A stretch of DNA of 64,000 nt from Dichetophora obliterata (Eukaryota; Arthropoda; Insecta; Diptera; Sciomyzidae). Each line of letters begins with the position of its first letter. Position 1 is the stretch's first letter. The notes beneath the pieces are model-generated. The model did not search any database, was not told the origin of the DNA, and saw only the letters and a list, made by a program, of their open reading frames with translations. The translations under genes were made by a program, and so were the position numbers. This document shows positions 43,800-56,083 of the stretch, in pieces. The DNA lies in assembly GCA_963920525.1 (NCBI GenBank), contig OY986435.1:274184348-274248347 (forward strand), written 5' to 3'.

Positions 43800-45580
43800 A
43801 CACTTTATATGTTTTTCTAGTTCCATTTTAAAAATAAAACTATAAGCCTTTATATAAATACACATAATACCATTTCTTTAGGCAAATAATGCAAAAAATG
43901 TATTTTCCAAGAAAATAATGCTCAAACATTTGTATAGAAATAAAGGCATGGATTGAAGTCAACAATAAAATGCGATGCAAGATATATCTTCACAAAGCAT
44001 AAGTATGATCATGGCTGAGTTAATAAATGCTTTTATATCATTGTCAATTCAGTGTGTTTTATTTTGAATTGATCCGAAACTTTTTAACCAAAACTGCGCA
44101 ACCATACTATTTTTAAGAATCAACAGAATTGCGCAGTTTTCGTATTTAAACTTAGCACTAATTTAAAACAAAACACACTGATGCATTGCATAAATGCATT
44201 TACTCAGCCTATATCTCATATAACTCTCCTCAGATTCTGAACTGTGATATAGTAATTTATTATTTCATCCGTAATCTAATTTTTTTACGCAGAATTCTAA
44301 ATTCTTGTTGTCCAAATTATTTATTTAGCCGTAGTTCTACGTTACTGTAGAAAACTACATTTTTTTTTCTTGCCTAGGAAAAAAATGCAAATTGTGACTA
44401 CAAATGTGTTAATGAAAAGTTATTTTAATTAGTTTTATAATTGTTGTAAGACCAATTCATGTAGTTATTTATACATTTTTCTGTAAAACATACAAAATAA
44501 ATCAGAAGCTACGAAAAAAACTACCCTAACTCTATTATTTAAAATAAATGTTGGCTTTAACTCCAATTTGGTAAAATTTTACCTCGCAACAGTCTTATAA
44601 TATTACATTAGACACATCAGTCTCCTTCCTATGTGGCGAAAAACTCTACTTCATTGCCCGAATTTCATCTTAGAAACAATTTATTACTTTGTCTATTCTA
44701 TTTTTCATTTTGAAATCTTCTAAACATAAGACGCCTTGAGAGTAACTTGCAGTACCTGAATTGGTTTTTGCATTTGTACTTAGCCCAACCATATCTTTAG
44801 GTTCAATATTTAATTCCTGTCTGTTGAGTCAAAGGACATGATTAGTACATTTAACTCCTTGAGATTTGAAATAGTGGTATTTTTTTAAGTGTGGATTTAT
44901 ACAGCCATTTATACAACACACATTTATACAACAACACACAAGTTAGACATAAAGAAGCTTTAAATATTTAATTTTAGATAAGAAAAGTAAATCAGCTATA
45001 CACGAAGGCATTAAAATAAAATCAGGCTGTTCACTGTTACTACTGGGACTCATTTTAAAACAGTCTTGATAGCATAATATGACCGCCTTAACTATTAAAA
45101 GATGTTTAAATTTAAAGTTTAATTAAAGTTTAGTTTAATTTAAGTTTATCATTTAAACTTCTAAGAAGTAATGAATTTATAAAGTTTTATCATTTAAACT
45201 TCTAAGAAGTAATGAATTTATAAAGTCGTGTTTCAAGCTAAGAAAACCACTTTTATATATTTTTGCGTGACTACTGGAACACTGACGTCACCAAGGTTGG
45301 GAAAAAAAAAATCTTAGTGAGAATGCAGGAAGTGGAGCTTCAAGGACATGTTTGTGCCTGTTGTAAGAATAATAAGAACGGGAAACCTGCATTAGAATAG
45401 GTACTAAAGTTAAAGTTAAAAATCAGATACAATCAACCGAAACGAATTCCATGCAGCATTCTCATCGGATCAGTCCATAAGAAAAAATTAGTGGCATGTG
45501 GATCACAGAAATTTTTTTGGATTTTGGCGCCTAATGTTATTTTAAAATATAAGGTTCGATAAACCAAATTAAAAACATGT
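43800..45580. other. AT-rich noncoding stretch
   Basis: No gene or element recognised, apart from a 41-bp tandem duplication at 45148-45229. Confidence 0.4.
45148..45229 (+). repeat. 41-bp tandem duplication
   Basis: ATCATTTAAACTTCTAAGAA and the following 16 bases recur unchanged from 45189. A recent local duplication. Confidence 0.85.
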
Positions 45581-45734
45581 CTTTAAAGCAGAGACTGTAC
45601 ATAATAATTATTTGAGGATTTTTAAACAAAAAAAGCATTATGAAAAAATTGTCGCACCGCCGTTTTGAAGGTAGAATTAGAATGCTCTCACATTGTTGAA
45701 CATGATTTCATATTGATTTTTAAAATTTTGATTT

Positions 45735-46390
45735 TTGCAATTTAAAGCAAAACATGAAAATTATTTCTGCTTTTTATTTTTTTAAGGCAAAAATAAAAAT
45801 CAAAATTCGCCCGATATTTTTTTGGTCACAAAATAACTGGTATGTTTTGATTTTTATTTTTTAAATAAAAAAAAAAGTAAAGTTTGCCCGATATTTTTTT
45901 GGTCACAAAATAGCTAGTAAGTTTTGATTTTTATTTTTTTAAGCAAATATAAAAAGTAAAATTTGCCCGATATTTTTTTGGTCACAAAATAACTGGTATG
46001 TTTTGATTTTTATTTTTTAAAGCAAAAATAAAAAGTAAAGTTTGCCCGATATCTGTTTGGTCACAAAATAACTAGTAAGTTTTGATTTTTATTTTTTTAA
46101 GCAAATATAAAAAGTAAAATTTAGCCGATATTTTTTTGGTCACAAAATAACTGGTAAGTTTTGATTTTTATTTTTTAAGCAAAAAAAAAAGTAAAGTTTG
46201 CCCGATATTTTTTTTTTGGTCACAAAATAACAGGTATGTTTTGATTTTTATTTTTTAAAGCAAAAATAAAAAGCAAAATTTGTCTAACATAATATGGACA
46301 ACAAAATAACTTGTGAACATTGATTTTTTTTTTATTAAATTACACATTTAAATTTTTTTTATTAAAAAATTAAAAGCAAAATCAGTATTT
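45735..46390 (+). repeat. Left array of 78-bp units
   Basis: About seven units, recognisable by CCGATAT words near 45813, 45888, 45965, 46046, 46125 and 46202 and a decayed last unit. Units vary mainly in A/T run length. Confidence 0.85.
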
Positions 46391-46630
46391 CAGTTTACGT
46401 CTGAAAACTGAATGTATTTTAAATGATTTATGTCATCTCGTAAGTGCTTCATAAGGGGCCGTTCAAGTATTATGTAAGCAGTTTTTTTGAAGTTCTAAAC
46501 CGACCAGCCCCCTCTTCAGCAAAAGCAAGAAAAGCTCTTGCCACCTCCCATTCTTACCTTAAAATTAGTACATGTATTTTTCAATGTGTTCTGGTTTCTT
46601 TATTGATTGATTCATGAGCAGCAGTTGTAA

Positions 46631-46920
46631 CATAGCGTCTCCATGAGGCATAGCACATGCCATCATATACACCACGGCATCGAAAAATCTAGTGGAGACC
46701 GACTATGCCATGCTATAAATGCCATGATATTTTTCAGAGCATCTATCTCTAGCATGAACTGAATTGCATACCTGAATTTCAATGGAATCGAAAAATTTCA
46801 ACAAACATGCCATGATGGCATAGAATAACCAACAAGCAAATACTGTGGCATATTTTGACAGTTGGTGCTCATGCCTTGATGTATATGATGGCATGTGATA
46901 TGCCTCTTGAAAACGTTATG
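46631..46920. mobile_element. MITE in the centre of the 78-bp element
   Basis: Arms CATAGCGTCTCCATGAGGCA (46631) and, in reverse, CATAACGTTTTCAAGAGGCA (46920) continue with CACATGCCATCATATACA in both, over about 50 bp. Additional ATGCCATGATGGCAT-like words lie inside. About 290 bp. Confidence 0.75.
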
Positions 46921-47234
46921 TAATTTAAGAAATAAGGAATATGCTTGGAATATTATAGTTAATGAACATAATATTTATTTAAGCAAATCTTATTGGCAGG
47001 GTACTTAGTAATTATAAAATGTGTTATAATTAATTATATATTAACGATCAAAACAAACTTATTTTAAAATTTTGGTATATTAATTCAAATTAAGAGTCCT
47101 CGTTTACTAACTTCTGTACATTTTGTACTTTTGTATTTGTATGAGATTTTTTTAAACTTTCGAATAACTTTTGGTGTAACTTGATTTGTCTGTTTGAAAC
47201 GGCAATGAAAGCCATTCAACTTTAGCGAAAGTGG

Positions 47235-47765
47235 ATCAATTTTTGAATAAAAAAATAGAAATCAATATTTACAAGTTATTTTGTGCTCTAAAATATGTTG
47301 GGCAAATTTTGTTTTTTATTTTTGGATTAAAAAATAAAAATCAAAACATACCAGTTATCTTGTGACCAAAAAATATCGGGCAAACTTTAATTTTTATTTT
47401 TGCTTTAAAAAATAAAAATCAAAGCATACCAATTATTTTGTGACCAAAGAGATATCGGGCAAACTTTACTTTTTATTTTTGCTTTAAAAAATAAAAATCA
47501 AAACATACCAGTTATTTTGTGGCCAAAAAAAAAATATCGGGCAAACCTTACTTTTTTTTTTGGTTAAAAAATAAAAATCAAAGCATACCAATTATTTTGT
47601 GAGCAAAAAGATATCGGGCAAACTTTACTTTTTATTTTTGCTTTAAAAAACAAAAATTAAAACATACCAGTTATTTTGTGACCAAAAAAATATCGGGCGA
47701 ATTTTGATTTTTATTTTTGCCTTAAAAACATAAAAAGCAGAAATAATTATTATTTTTTGCTCGCA
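47235..47765 (-). repeat. Right array of 78-bp units
   Basis: About six units inverted relative to the left array, marked by ATATCGGGC words near 47376, 47452, 47535, 47611 and 47689. The innermost unit (GTTGGGCAAATTTTG at 47296) has diverged. Confidence 0.85.
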
Positions 47766-47849
47766 ATTTTAAACGTTACAAGATAATTATTATTTTTTGC
47801 TTTTTATTATAAAAGGCTTACTCAGTACGGTCTCTGCTTTTAAGAAAAT

Positions 47850-50280
47850 CAAAAAAGCTAAATACAAAATAAAGCTCATTTAAATATTATCCCGACCAGT
47901 TGAATGAAGGAAGAAAAAAATACATTAGATTGCACATAAAAGTTGTCCACTGAAGGACATGAACAGGATTCTCTCGCTCTCTAATGACCCTTAACTTTCA
48001 TAATGAACTCAAACTAATGGAGCCACTTTTCACTACTCACGACGTCGCCAGTGTTGACGTCGCTGATGTAGCCTTGTTGATGGTGATGCTGATGAAGTCA
48101 TCACTGGCACTAACCTCACTTCATTTGCTGTGCACTACTGCCAGAATGTGACAACTGAATGTGAAAATGTGTGTGTATATGTATGAGGCTATGTCACGGA
48201 CGCAACGAATTTCACTCCATTAGACAGAGTTCATGTTGCTGCTGGTTCATGGTTCCAGCATCACTACATGCCACGATGTCAGGACATTGAAAGAGCGCGA
48301 GTCCGCCTCACATTTTCATAGCTTAATGATGTCTACGTGTCTACGAGCACAATTTGACTCATGCCATACAACCACAACTTGATGTCTGTCTAAGGCTCGC
48401 GACCAAACTTCAACTCGACGCAAAGCTTTAATGTGCAGATATTAAGTTGATTTCAACTGAAACCCGGCGCTTGTCTATTTGATGGTCATTTCGAATAACA
48501 CCCTCACAAGCTGTCATCACATGATGAGCTCTAGTGTGCAGTTCGGTTGGCAGCCATTGTCTTTCATCCGTCAGTAGGTTAAAATCGTGTGACAGCCAGC
48601 CAAAGAATTCAACAGCAACAATAGCGGTCTGCACAATAAGCATGCCTCACTTGCTTTAACATACTTATGAGAGGCTTATATTTTAAAATGGCCAAGTCCA
48701 CTTTTTAATATTTTGAGAAAAACATGAAAAATTGATAAACGAAAACATGTGCATTGCAATTGATATATGGTAATACATAGCTTCTCCACATTCTAGTATC
48801 TAAATTTATAACAATATCTTTTATACAAAAATCATGTTTTTTCCTTCATTACTGACAAAACATATGAGATATTTATTACAATTTTATAAATAGCTAATAA
48901 TTCTTATAGGATTATACATTTGCAAAAAAATTGGAGAAAAATTCTTTGGGAAATAATGGAGTTATTGTAAAAATTCAATATACTTTTTAGGCTAGGTAAC
49001 AGTAGGCCATCTTTTATATGAACTTAGCTTCTTTTGAAACTTAACTATTTAGACAATATTGTGTACATATACAAAAGGATCAAAAAAGACTGAACTACCA
49101 AACTATCTTCAATTTATTTTATTTGGACTTGGTCATTTTTGAATCTTAGCTTCTCACAAGCATAACACAGTCCAACAATCATGACATGTTATTACAGACG
49201 TCGATCAAAAGGTTCTGGTTGGGCAAATATAAACAATATTCGTGTCAGCGTTTTATAAATTTACGTCTGAGTAATTTTCAATATAGGTTTAAAAATTTTT
49301 CTAAATTGAGCTTAAAAAAATAGGAAATCTTATCAATATATGCCTTCGACTTAATTTTTTTTTTTACAGAATTTGTTTTTATTTTATTTGCAGTAAAATT
49401 TTATGGCAAATATTTCTGTTGAATATTGTAACCCGATACCACTATTTTTCATAAGTCTTTTCTGACCCATTTTTAAAAACTTTTAAAAAGGTACCCTCTT
49501 CAAGTCAAAAAGGGTTATTTATTTAAAAAATAAAAAATGAAATAAAAGTTTTGAAAAATTTTAAAATAGTTCTTTTTTGACAAAATTTGTCCACCGCATA
49601 CTTTTAGTAAAACATTTTTAAAATAATTTAAAAACTTCCTACTTTCTAAAAGTATCTACCGCATACATCTATGGGGAAAAATCTGTAAAATAATTTTAAC
49701 ACTCCCTATTCCGCACGTGATACACTTTTGACATGATATTATTGAAATTTAGCTCTTTTTCTTCATAGAATAATTTCCTTAAGTAAAATACAAAATTTTT
49801 ATATAAACATTAAGAAATATTATATTATAAATTTTATATTATTTAAAATATTCTACAAAAAATTTTTGATAAAATTTAAATAAGACAATGCATGCTAAAT
49901 GCATATGTATATTGTGTAGATTCTTACACTTAATGTTAGTAAATTGCTAAATTAAGAGAAAATTTAAAAATTTTATTAAAAATTGCTCGGATGCAAACTT
50001 TTAAAACGCCAACACACTTAAAAGTTTTTTATCTCCTCTTCCAAAATTGTCGAACAGTGTAATCTGCCAGTGTTGTCAGTTGACATGTTGCCGTTTGGCA
50101 GAATGTTACCTTTTGTATGAAGTTTCGAATATGCCCTCAACAGCAGCAGCAGCAGCAACTTTAGCGTTGTTGCCAACGGTAATAAATGTTTAATTTTAAA
50201 GGTAGAAAAATCTTTCGGTTTTTAATAAAAGTGGTAATGGACATAGTGGTAATGGACTATGGGTATTTCAAATTTGCATT
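47850..50280. other. Unrecognised stretch with a GC-richer island
   Basis: 47990-48660 is clearly less AT-rich than the surrounding DNA and free of repeats. It could be a conserved host regulatory region or an old element, but no gene frame stands out (the 71-codon minus frame at 48428 is unconvincing). 48660-50280 is ordinary AT-rich DNA with a CAG run at 50141-50156. Confidence 0.35.
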
Positions 50281-50285
50281 TGCAT

Positions 50286-50660
50286 TTGCGAGCTTTAGAT
50301 CAAGTAAGTTTTTAAGAAGGCAACAATAACAACAACAACAACTCTGTATAGAGTCAATCACTTAGCTGACTAGACAGTCTGTTTCGAAAATTGGTACATT
50401 TCCTCTTCAGTAGTCTTTGAGTGATTAAGCGGTGATCAACTCACTGTTTAAAGTCGTATAAGATTTCACAAATTTTAGAAATCATTCATTTGAACTGTAT
50501 TAAACAAATTGAACGTTCAGATCGGCTACCTAATCATATGACATTTTAAAGCAATAGGCAATTTATAGATCACCGCCATCAGCTCTACCAAGGTTGCCAT
50601 CTGTTCTAGTTCCGAAACAGACTGTCTAGTCAGCTAAGTGAGCAACTATATACAGATTTC
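50286..50660 (+). repeat. Dispersed repeat family R, main copy
   Basis: GCGAGCTTTAGATCAAGTAA, then AAGAAGGCAACAA, CAACTCTGTATAGAG, GACTAGACAGTCTGTTTCG, TTTCCTCTTCAGTAGTCT and GTGATCAACTCACTGTTTAA. The part 50610-50660 repeats the 'CTAGTCAGCTAAGTGA' block in inverse, so the copy is partly palindromic. Relatives: 237-320, 51318-51352, 53325-53375 and 60141-60305. Confidence 0.75.
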
Positions 50661-50680
50661 TTGTTGATGATTTCTATTTC

Positions 50681-51300
50681 GATTTATTTATTTAAGTAAA
50701 GAATTAGTACAGTAAGATCTTAATTGGTCTTTTAGCGTACACCAGTTAAAAACATTATTAGTCAACAGAAAACGCTGAGAATAAAACTTAAAACTAGTAA
50801 ATATAATTATAATTTTGCAAAACAAACCAATTTAGAGAAATAAAAAAATTACAGTTAATTTCACAACTTAACTAAATATTAGCTTATCATAACTTAGCAG
50901 AATAAGAGAAGGAGGAAAGGCAATAGTTAAAACATTAAAGAAGAGAAAGGAGAAGAAAGTTAAGGTGTAGAAGAATTAAAGGTTAGAAAACTAGGACATG
51001 ATTAATAGCTTAAATTTTTTCGTACTGGTTATGGTTTTAATGTTTAGCGGAAGTGAGTTCCAGAGCTTAATTGCGTTGATAAAAAAGAGCCGCTTAGATT
51101 GTAAACAAGTATATCTTGGTATTATAAGTATTGGTATTGGATGGTATTGAAGGTTCTGTTCGACACACAGAAACGCAGTTTTTTGAAAAGGTATAACGGA
51201 GTTTTACTAATAATCAACTTGTGCAGAAACATGCAGTTTCTCGCATTTAGGTATCCAATCTAGCTTTATCCTAGAATTTCTTTGCTTTTAACAGTTACAT
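50681..51300 (-). pseudogene. Non-LTR retrotransposon 3' end
   Basis: The minus strand encodes the typical C-terminal end of a LINE reverse-transcriptase ORF: 'MFLHKLIISKTP' and, after a frame change, 'RLFFINAIKLWNSLPLNI', ending at TAG (rc of 50991-50993). This is followed by a 3' untranslated part and a tail of AAATAAATAAAT type at about 50681-50695. The clade is not assigned (Jockey-, I- or CR1-like are possible). It is flanked by pieces of family R (50286-50660 and 51318-51352), so it probably inserted into such a repeat. Confidence 0.7.
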
Positions 51301-51317
51301 GGTCAAAACGTCTTAAG

Positions 51318-51352
51318 CCTTCTTAAAAACTTACTTGATCTAAAGCTAGCAA
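51318..51352 (-). repeat. Dispersed repeat family R, end fragment
   Basis: CCTTCTTAAAAACTTACTTG and ATCTAAAGCTAGC are the inverse of the left edge of the copy at 50286. Confidence 0.7.
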
Positions 51353-51999
51353 TTAAAATTCATGCAATTTTATTTTTATGTAATATTATAAAAAATTAAC
51401 TGTCTCAAAGCTTAATTAGATACTTAAGAATAATTCTGAATTATGAAGGCCTTTATTATTATTTGCATTTAAGAGTGGGTCCTTTGTTCGAGGCAAAAGT
51501 AAAGACAGAGCGTAGAGGAGAAACGTTATATTAGGAAAATTTAAGAAAATTTTGTCAAAAAGCCAAACCTCTAAATCAAGACTAAAACCATGTAGATTTA
51601 ATCGGAAATGCTATTGTATCATAAAATAAAAATACATTTCATAGGACTTGGGCTGCACGTCAAATTTAATTTATTTTGATGAAATAATTTAAAAAAAAAA
51701 TTAAAAAAAATTTTAATAAAAAATATCAAATTTTTACCGCGAATCAGAGCTGTAAAGTCTACATTCATATTTAGAATTTTAAGTACAACTGAATAACGAC
51801 ATAAGAATGCATTCAATGAATGCAAAATTGATTTATACATAAAATTTTTATTTCACATTCAATTTTAAAAAAGTTATTAATTAATCATTTCAATTATTCA
51901 TTTTCGTTATTCAGAATAATGAATCAATTTCTTTATTCATTTGAATGTTATTCACAAAGAATGCCATTCACAAAGAATTACAGAATTTTCAATTATTCT

Positions 52000-52290
52000 A
52001 TTTTTATTCGTTATTCATTTTTTATTCCTTATTCATTTGTTATTCATTATTTATTATTCATTTTTTATTCATTATTCATTTTTTATTCATTATTCATTTG
52101 TTATTCATTATTCATTTTTTATTCAATATTCATTTTATATTCATTATTCATTTTTTATTCATTATTATTTTTTTATTCATTATTCATTTTTTACTCGTTA
52201 CTCATTTTTTATTCATTATTCATTTGTTATTCATTATTCATTTTTTATTCTTTATTCATTTGTTATTAATTTTTTTGTCATTGCTTAGGA
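52000..52290 (+). repeat. Left ATTCATT array, about 18-bp period
   Basis: Units of TTTTTTATTCATTATTCA with variants TTTGTTATTCATTATTCA. The period divides by three, so all three plus frames stay open (Phe-Ile-His-Tyr-Ser repeats). These are not genes. Confidence 0.9.
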
Positions 52291-53439
52291 CTCGGGCAGT
52301 GTTTTTTTTTTATTAAATATCTTCAAAGAAATAAAAAAAAAACATCACAGACAAACCTAAATCGTCGCGTCTACAACCTGTAAAAAAACGCAACAAAAAA
52401 AATTTTAGGAAATTGGTGAGAGAATTCGGTGGCATTAAAAGCATGTTTCATTTGGGCCTCACTATTTTTTAAACGTACGCTTGATCTCTGTTGTCTTAAC
52501 TTATGAAGAACCAATTCCTCTCACCCTGCTGGATTAAGTTTATAGGTTATGACATCAAATTTAAGAGTTTGTAGTTGGTTACTTCGGTTATCCATTTACC
52601 ACTGCGACGAAGAAGCAAGCTCGACATTAACTCGCTGGAAATAGTCATGACTGCGTGCTTAGCTTACTCTGAATTTTATTAACACTCAACCTACCGATAT
52701 TTCTTCTATACCTTTTCCTGAACCTCATCATCAAATTACTGGTAATTAACATATCCATCATTTTTGTTATTAAACGCAGATAAGGGTTTATTTATTATTA
52801 AATGTATATAATTTATTTATAATGGTATAGAATGAAAAACCATGCATAGATTCGAAAAACAATAATAGCAGGTCAGATTTACCGATTGCGGTCAGTTTAG
52901 TATTAACCTAGTTATTTCATATTTAAGGGGGTAGTTCGGTTACTTGGATTCCTTTTTTCAAAATGTTTATTTCATGTTTCATTCAGATGAGAAACTCAAT
53001 TTTTTTACATATCGATGGCTGAATATAGAAAAGGCGTTTTTCTATAGAAAATTTTTTAAATGCAGTTTTTATATAAAATAGGCAACAACTTCACAGTCGT
53101 AGCTTTCGCAAAAAAAAACGAGTTACGCATTTTCTACATTAAGCCATCGATATAAAAGTACAAAAAATTATTTTGAAGTTCTCACCAGTTTTTGGTATCT
53201 TAAATTTTACATACTCTTATTAACAGATATCGTTCTGTTCCTGAAGTTAGAGAACGACGCGTTTTATATCAAGTTTTATGTTGGATTTCTTAAATTTTTA
53301 AACGAAAATACTTAAATTGTGAGCTATTTAGATCAAATAAGTTTGAAGAAGGCAACAACAACTCTGTATATATGTATATTGACTTTTTAAATTTTTTTTT
53401 CTGTTCTTATCAAAATTGTCTAATTGATAAGCAATGACA

Positions 53440-53700
53440 AAAAATGAATAACAAATGAATAAAGAATAAAAAATGAACAATGAATAACAAAGGAATAATG
53501 AATAAAAAATGAGTAATGAATAAAAAATGAATAATGAATAAAAAATGAATAATGATTAACAAATGAATAATGAATAAAAAATGAAAAATGAATAAAAAAT
53601 GAACAATGAATAATGAATAACAAATGAATAAAGAATAAAAAATGAATAACGAATAAAAAATGAATAATGATTAAAAATAGAATAATTGAAAATTCTGTAA
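53440..53700 (-). repeat. Right ATTCATT array
   Basis: The inverse of the left array: TGAATAATGAATAAAAAA units with TGAATAACAAA variants. Confidence 0.9.
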
Positions 53701-53949
53701 TTCTTTGTGAATGGCATTCTTTGTGAATAGCATTCAAATGAATAAAAAATTTGATTCATTATTCTGAATAACGAAAATGAATAATTGAAATGAATAATTT
53801 ATCATTTTTTTTTTAAAGTGAGGATTAAAAATTTTATTTATAAATCAATTTTGCATTCATTGAATGCATTCTTTTATCGTTATTCATTGATTCATTTTTT
53901 TGTGATTTAAATCCAATTGAATGCATTCTTTTACAGCTCTGCTGCGAAT

Positions 53950-55419
53950 TAACATTGGTCGAAGAATATATTGGAATACTGAGCAATGCATTTAAATAAA
54001 ACTATGTATTAAAGTTGGAAAATTGATTTAACTCCTACGCTATGATTTTACAAAAATGATTTCCAATGCTATTAAATGCCTAGTTAATAAAGCTTAAACC
54101 TCTCGATGCAGAGTATCATTTTTTAATTGTAACTTACGGCTTTTTTTGATTTAATTCGAATATGTATAAAAAATTTTCATAGCCTAGGGGGCTGTGCCCC
54201 GTGAACGCCTATGGTTATGACTAAAAACCTTGCATTTAAATAAATTTTTTATTAAAAACGAGAAATAAACAGCTAGGTCTTTTTTTTATTTTAATGTATT
54301 TCTAATAAAAAGACAATTCAAATTTATATAATATTTTACAACAATGACATTTTTGGAACAGCTTAAATAGAATAAGTCTAGGTTAATTATATTTTTAGAG
54401 AAAGCAACGCTTGTGTTTTCATGTTATTGATACTAAAAAAATTAATTTGCTTAATATATTATATTTTGGCAAAAACGCATACATATAATTAAGAAATACT
54501 GCATTAACCTGAATCACCCTGAGCACATTTTTTAACGCAAATATAAAATGGTTTAAGCTTAAATAAGCTCCGAAGCGCTTCTAGCAGGCCATCATATGGA
54601 TTTTTTAGCTCTTCCGCACTCATATCCAAGATCATTAACTTTTTTTATATGAAACGAGAAAATTTTCTAGGCGACTCTAAATAGGCCTGCTAGAAGGCCC
54701 TTTTGAGAATGCACGTTGGAAAGAAAGGAAATATAAATATCTACTTGAAATAAAAAACGACTGACAATTACCAGATTTGAACCCACGTCCCTTCTTAAAA
54801 TCCACATTTTTTTACAAATTTTTCTGTTAATTTAAAATTTTTATATAAATTTTTTGTAAAATTTCTTCATACAAAAATAAAAGAATAGACTTAGAAGTTT
54901 TCCACATAAAAGTTTTCATATAATATGATATGTAATGTGTTAGAATTCGGAGACCTGAAATCGAAAAATATTTTTTTTTTAAATTTGGATTTTTTTTTAA
55001 TTGTTCTGAACATTTATAATTTTTTCTAAACTTTTTTATATAAAGTAATATGAAAAGACTCAATACAGCGGTCATGGAAGGTAAATTGATACCAATAAAA
55101 GCACTACTAGCACGACATCTTTTGATTAACACTACAATACATACTGGAGTGCTGCTCACATGTATATATTTGAATTTATGTATGTGTTATTGTTAGGAGA
55201 GTTTAATTATTACTGCGCAGACCTCTCTAACCTCTGTTGATTGCACTTTAGTTTTGGTATAATATACTATTTTACTGCTGAAGCCATGTTATTAAAATTG
55301 AGCTACTTAATTTTTTAACGTCTGTACTACTATACTACTAAATGGTCTTTGGGGGATTAATAATGAAACTGTGATTCTCATACACTCATTCAATGCAAAG
55401 TTATATTTTAAAACTATAT
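53950..55419. other. AT-rich noncoding stretch
   Basis: Contains the second copy of an unnamed repeat at 54500-54580 (see 16270) and a B-box-like GGGTTCAAATC on the minus strand at 54776. No gene recognised. Confidence 0.4.
54500..54580 (-). repeat. Dispersed repeat shared with 16.3 kb
   Basis: Inverse match to 16320-16385 (CTCAGGGTGATTC, CGTTAA, CAAATATAAAATGGTTTAA). Confidence 0.55.
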
Positions 55420-55762
55420 AGAGCGGACATTGGCGTCGGAAGCGGGGGAAAGGGGGCAGTTGCCCCCCCCCACTTTTTTAGCTAGATAAACAATTTAAAA
55501 GGAAAACTTCAAAAGTTATTCAAAATATCAGTTTTTTTTACAACGATAATATTTTTGTATTATATATTTTCCTCTTCTTTCTCTCTTCTTCATAAGCATG
55601 CTTGCGGATAACCATTTTCTTTCTCTGCGTTTGCAAAAAGATGGAACAAAATTTAGAGTTTCTACTGCAAACCCACCACTTCAGTTTAAAAGCACCCTTA
55701 AGTATGTAGCTTAATGCTTGTTAATTTTGCAACTCTGGTAAGAAAAAATTTGACATGTTCTT

Positions 55763-56083
55763 AGGGGCTTTCCATATTGGACGACATGTTGTACGATAAG
55801 TTAGATGGAAAACTAATGGGACTATTTGATTGAGCGTTCGAACGATCCAACTTGTAAAGCAACATCATTAATTGCAAGCTCTCAAGCAGAACACATCCGG
55901 CTAATAGCTAAGCAACTTTTAGATGCCCTAACAATTGAGCAGTAATTTTACATAATTGTACAATATTGTATAATCGGCAGAAAAAAACCAAAAATTTCGA
56001 CTATCGTTTTAGCTTACGCATGGTACTACATGTTGTACAATCTGACATGTTGGTCCAATGTTTTGGACCATGCGAAAGCCCCT
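55763..56083. mobile_element. MITE nested in hAT copy 2
   Basis: AGGGGCTTTCCATATTGG on the left and, in reverse, AGGGGCTTTCGCATGG on the right, with CAACATGT and TTGTAC words in both arms. About 320 bp. The first part of the apparent open frame starting at 55966 is MITE sequence, not transposase. Target duplication not clear. Confidence 0.68.

Larger units (their letters stand above)
45587..47838. mobile_element. Fold-back element with 78-bp inverted arrays
   Basis: Ends AGCAGAGACTGTAC and GTACGGTCTCTGCT are flanked by TTTAA (45582-45586, 47839-47843). Just inside each end lies an array of 76-80-bp units in opposite orientation: left 45735-46390, right 47235-47765. The unit contains GCCCGATATTTTTTTGGTCA, then CAAAATAACTGGTATGTTTT. 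The central part holds a separate MITE. No protein gene is present, so it would be moved by an enzyme from elsewhere. Confidence 0.85.
51745..53941. mobile_element. Fold-back hAT-like element with 18-bp arrays, copy A
   Basis: Ends CAGAGCTGTAAA and TTTACAGCTCTG are flanked by CCGCGAAT (51737-51744) and CTGCGAAT (53942-53949). This is an 8-bp duplication with one change, as expected for a hAT. Inside each end are GAATGCATTCAATGAATGC words, then arrays built of ATTCATT units: left 52000-52290, right 53440-53690 inverted. The middle (52290-53390) has no gene and includes a family R fragment (53325-53375). Confidence 0.85.

Noticed and set aside
51919..52316. Three overlapping frames of 115-123 codons with Phe-Ile-His-Tyr-Ser repeats
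   Set aside because: They arise because the array period is a multiple of three and lacks stop words. The same happens at 53420-53759 and 61269-61502.
55966..56083. N-terminal part of the hAT-like frame at 55966-56247
   Set aside because: This section is the arm of a nested MITE, so the apparent protein start is not real transposase.
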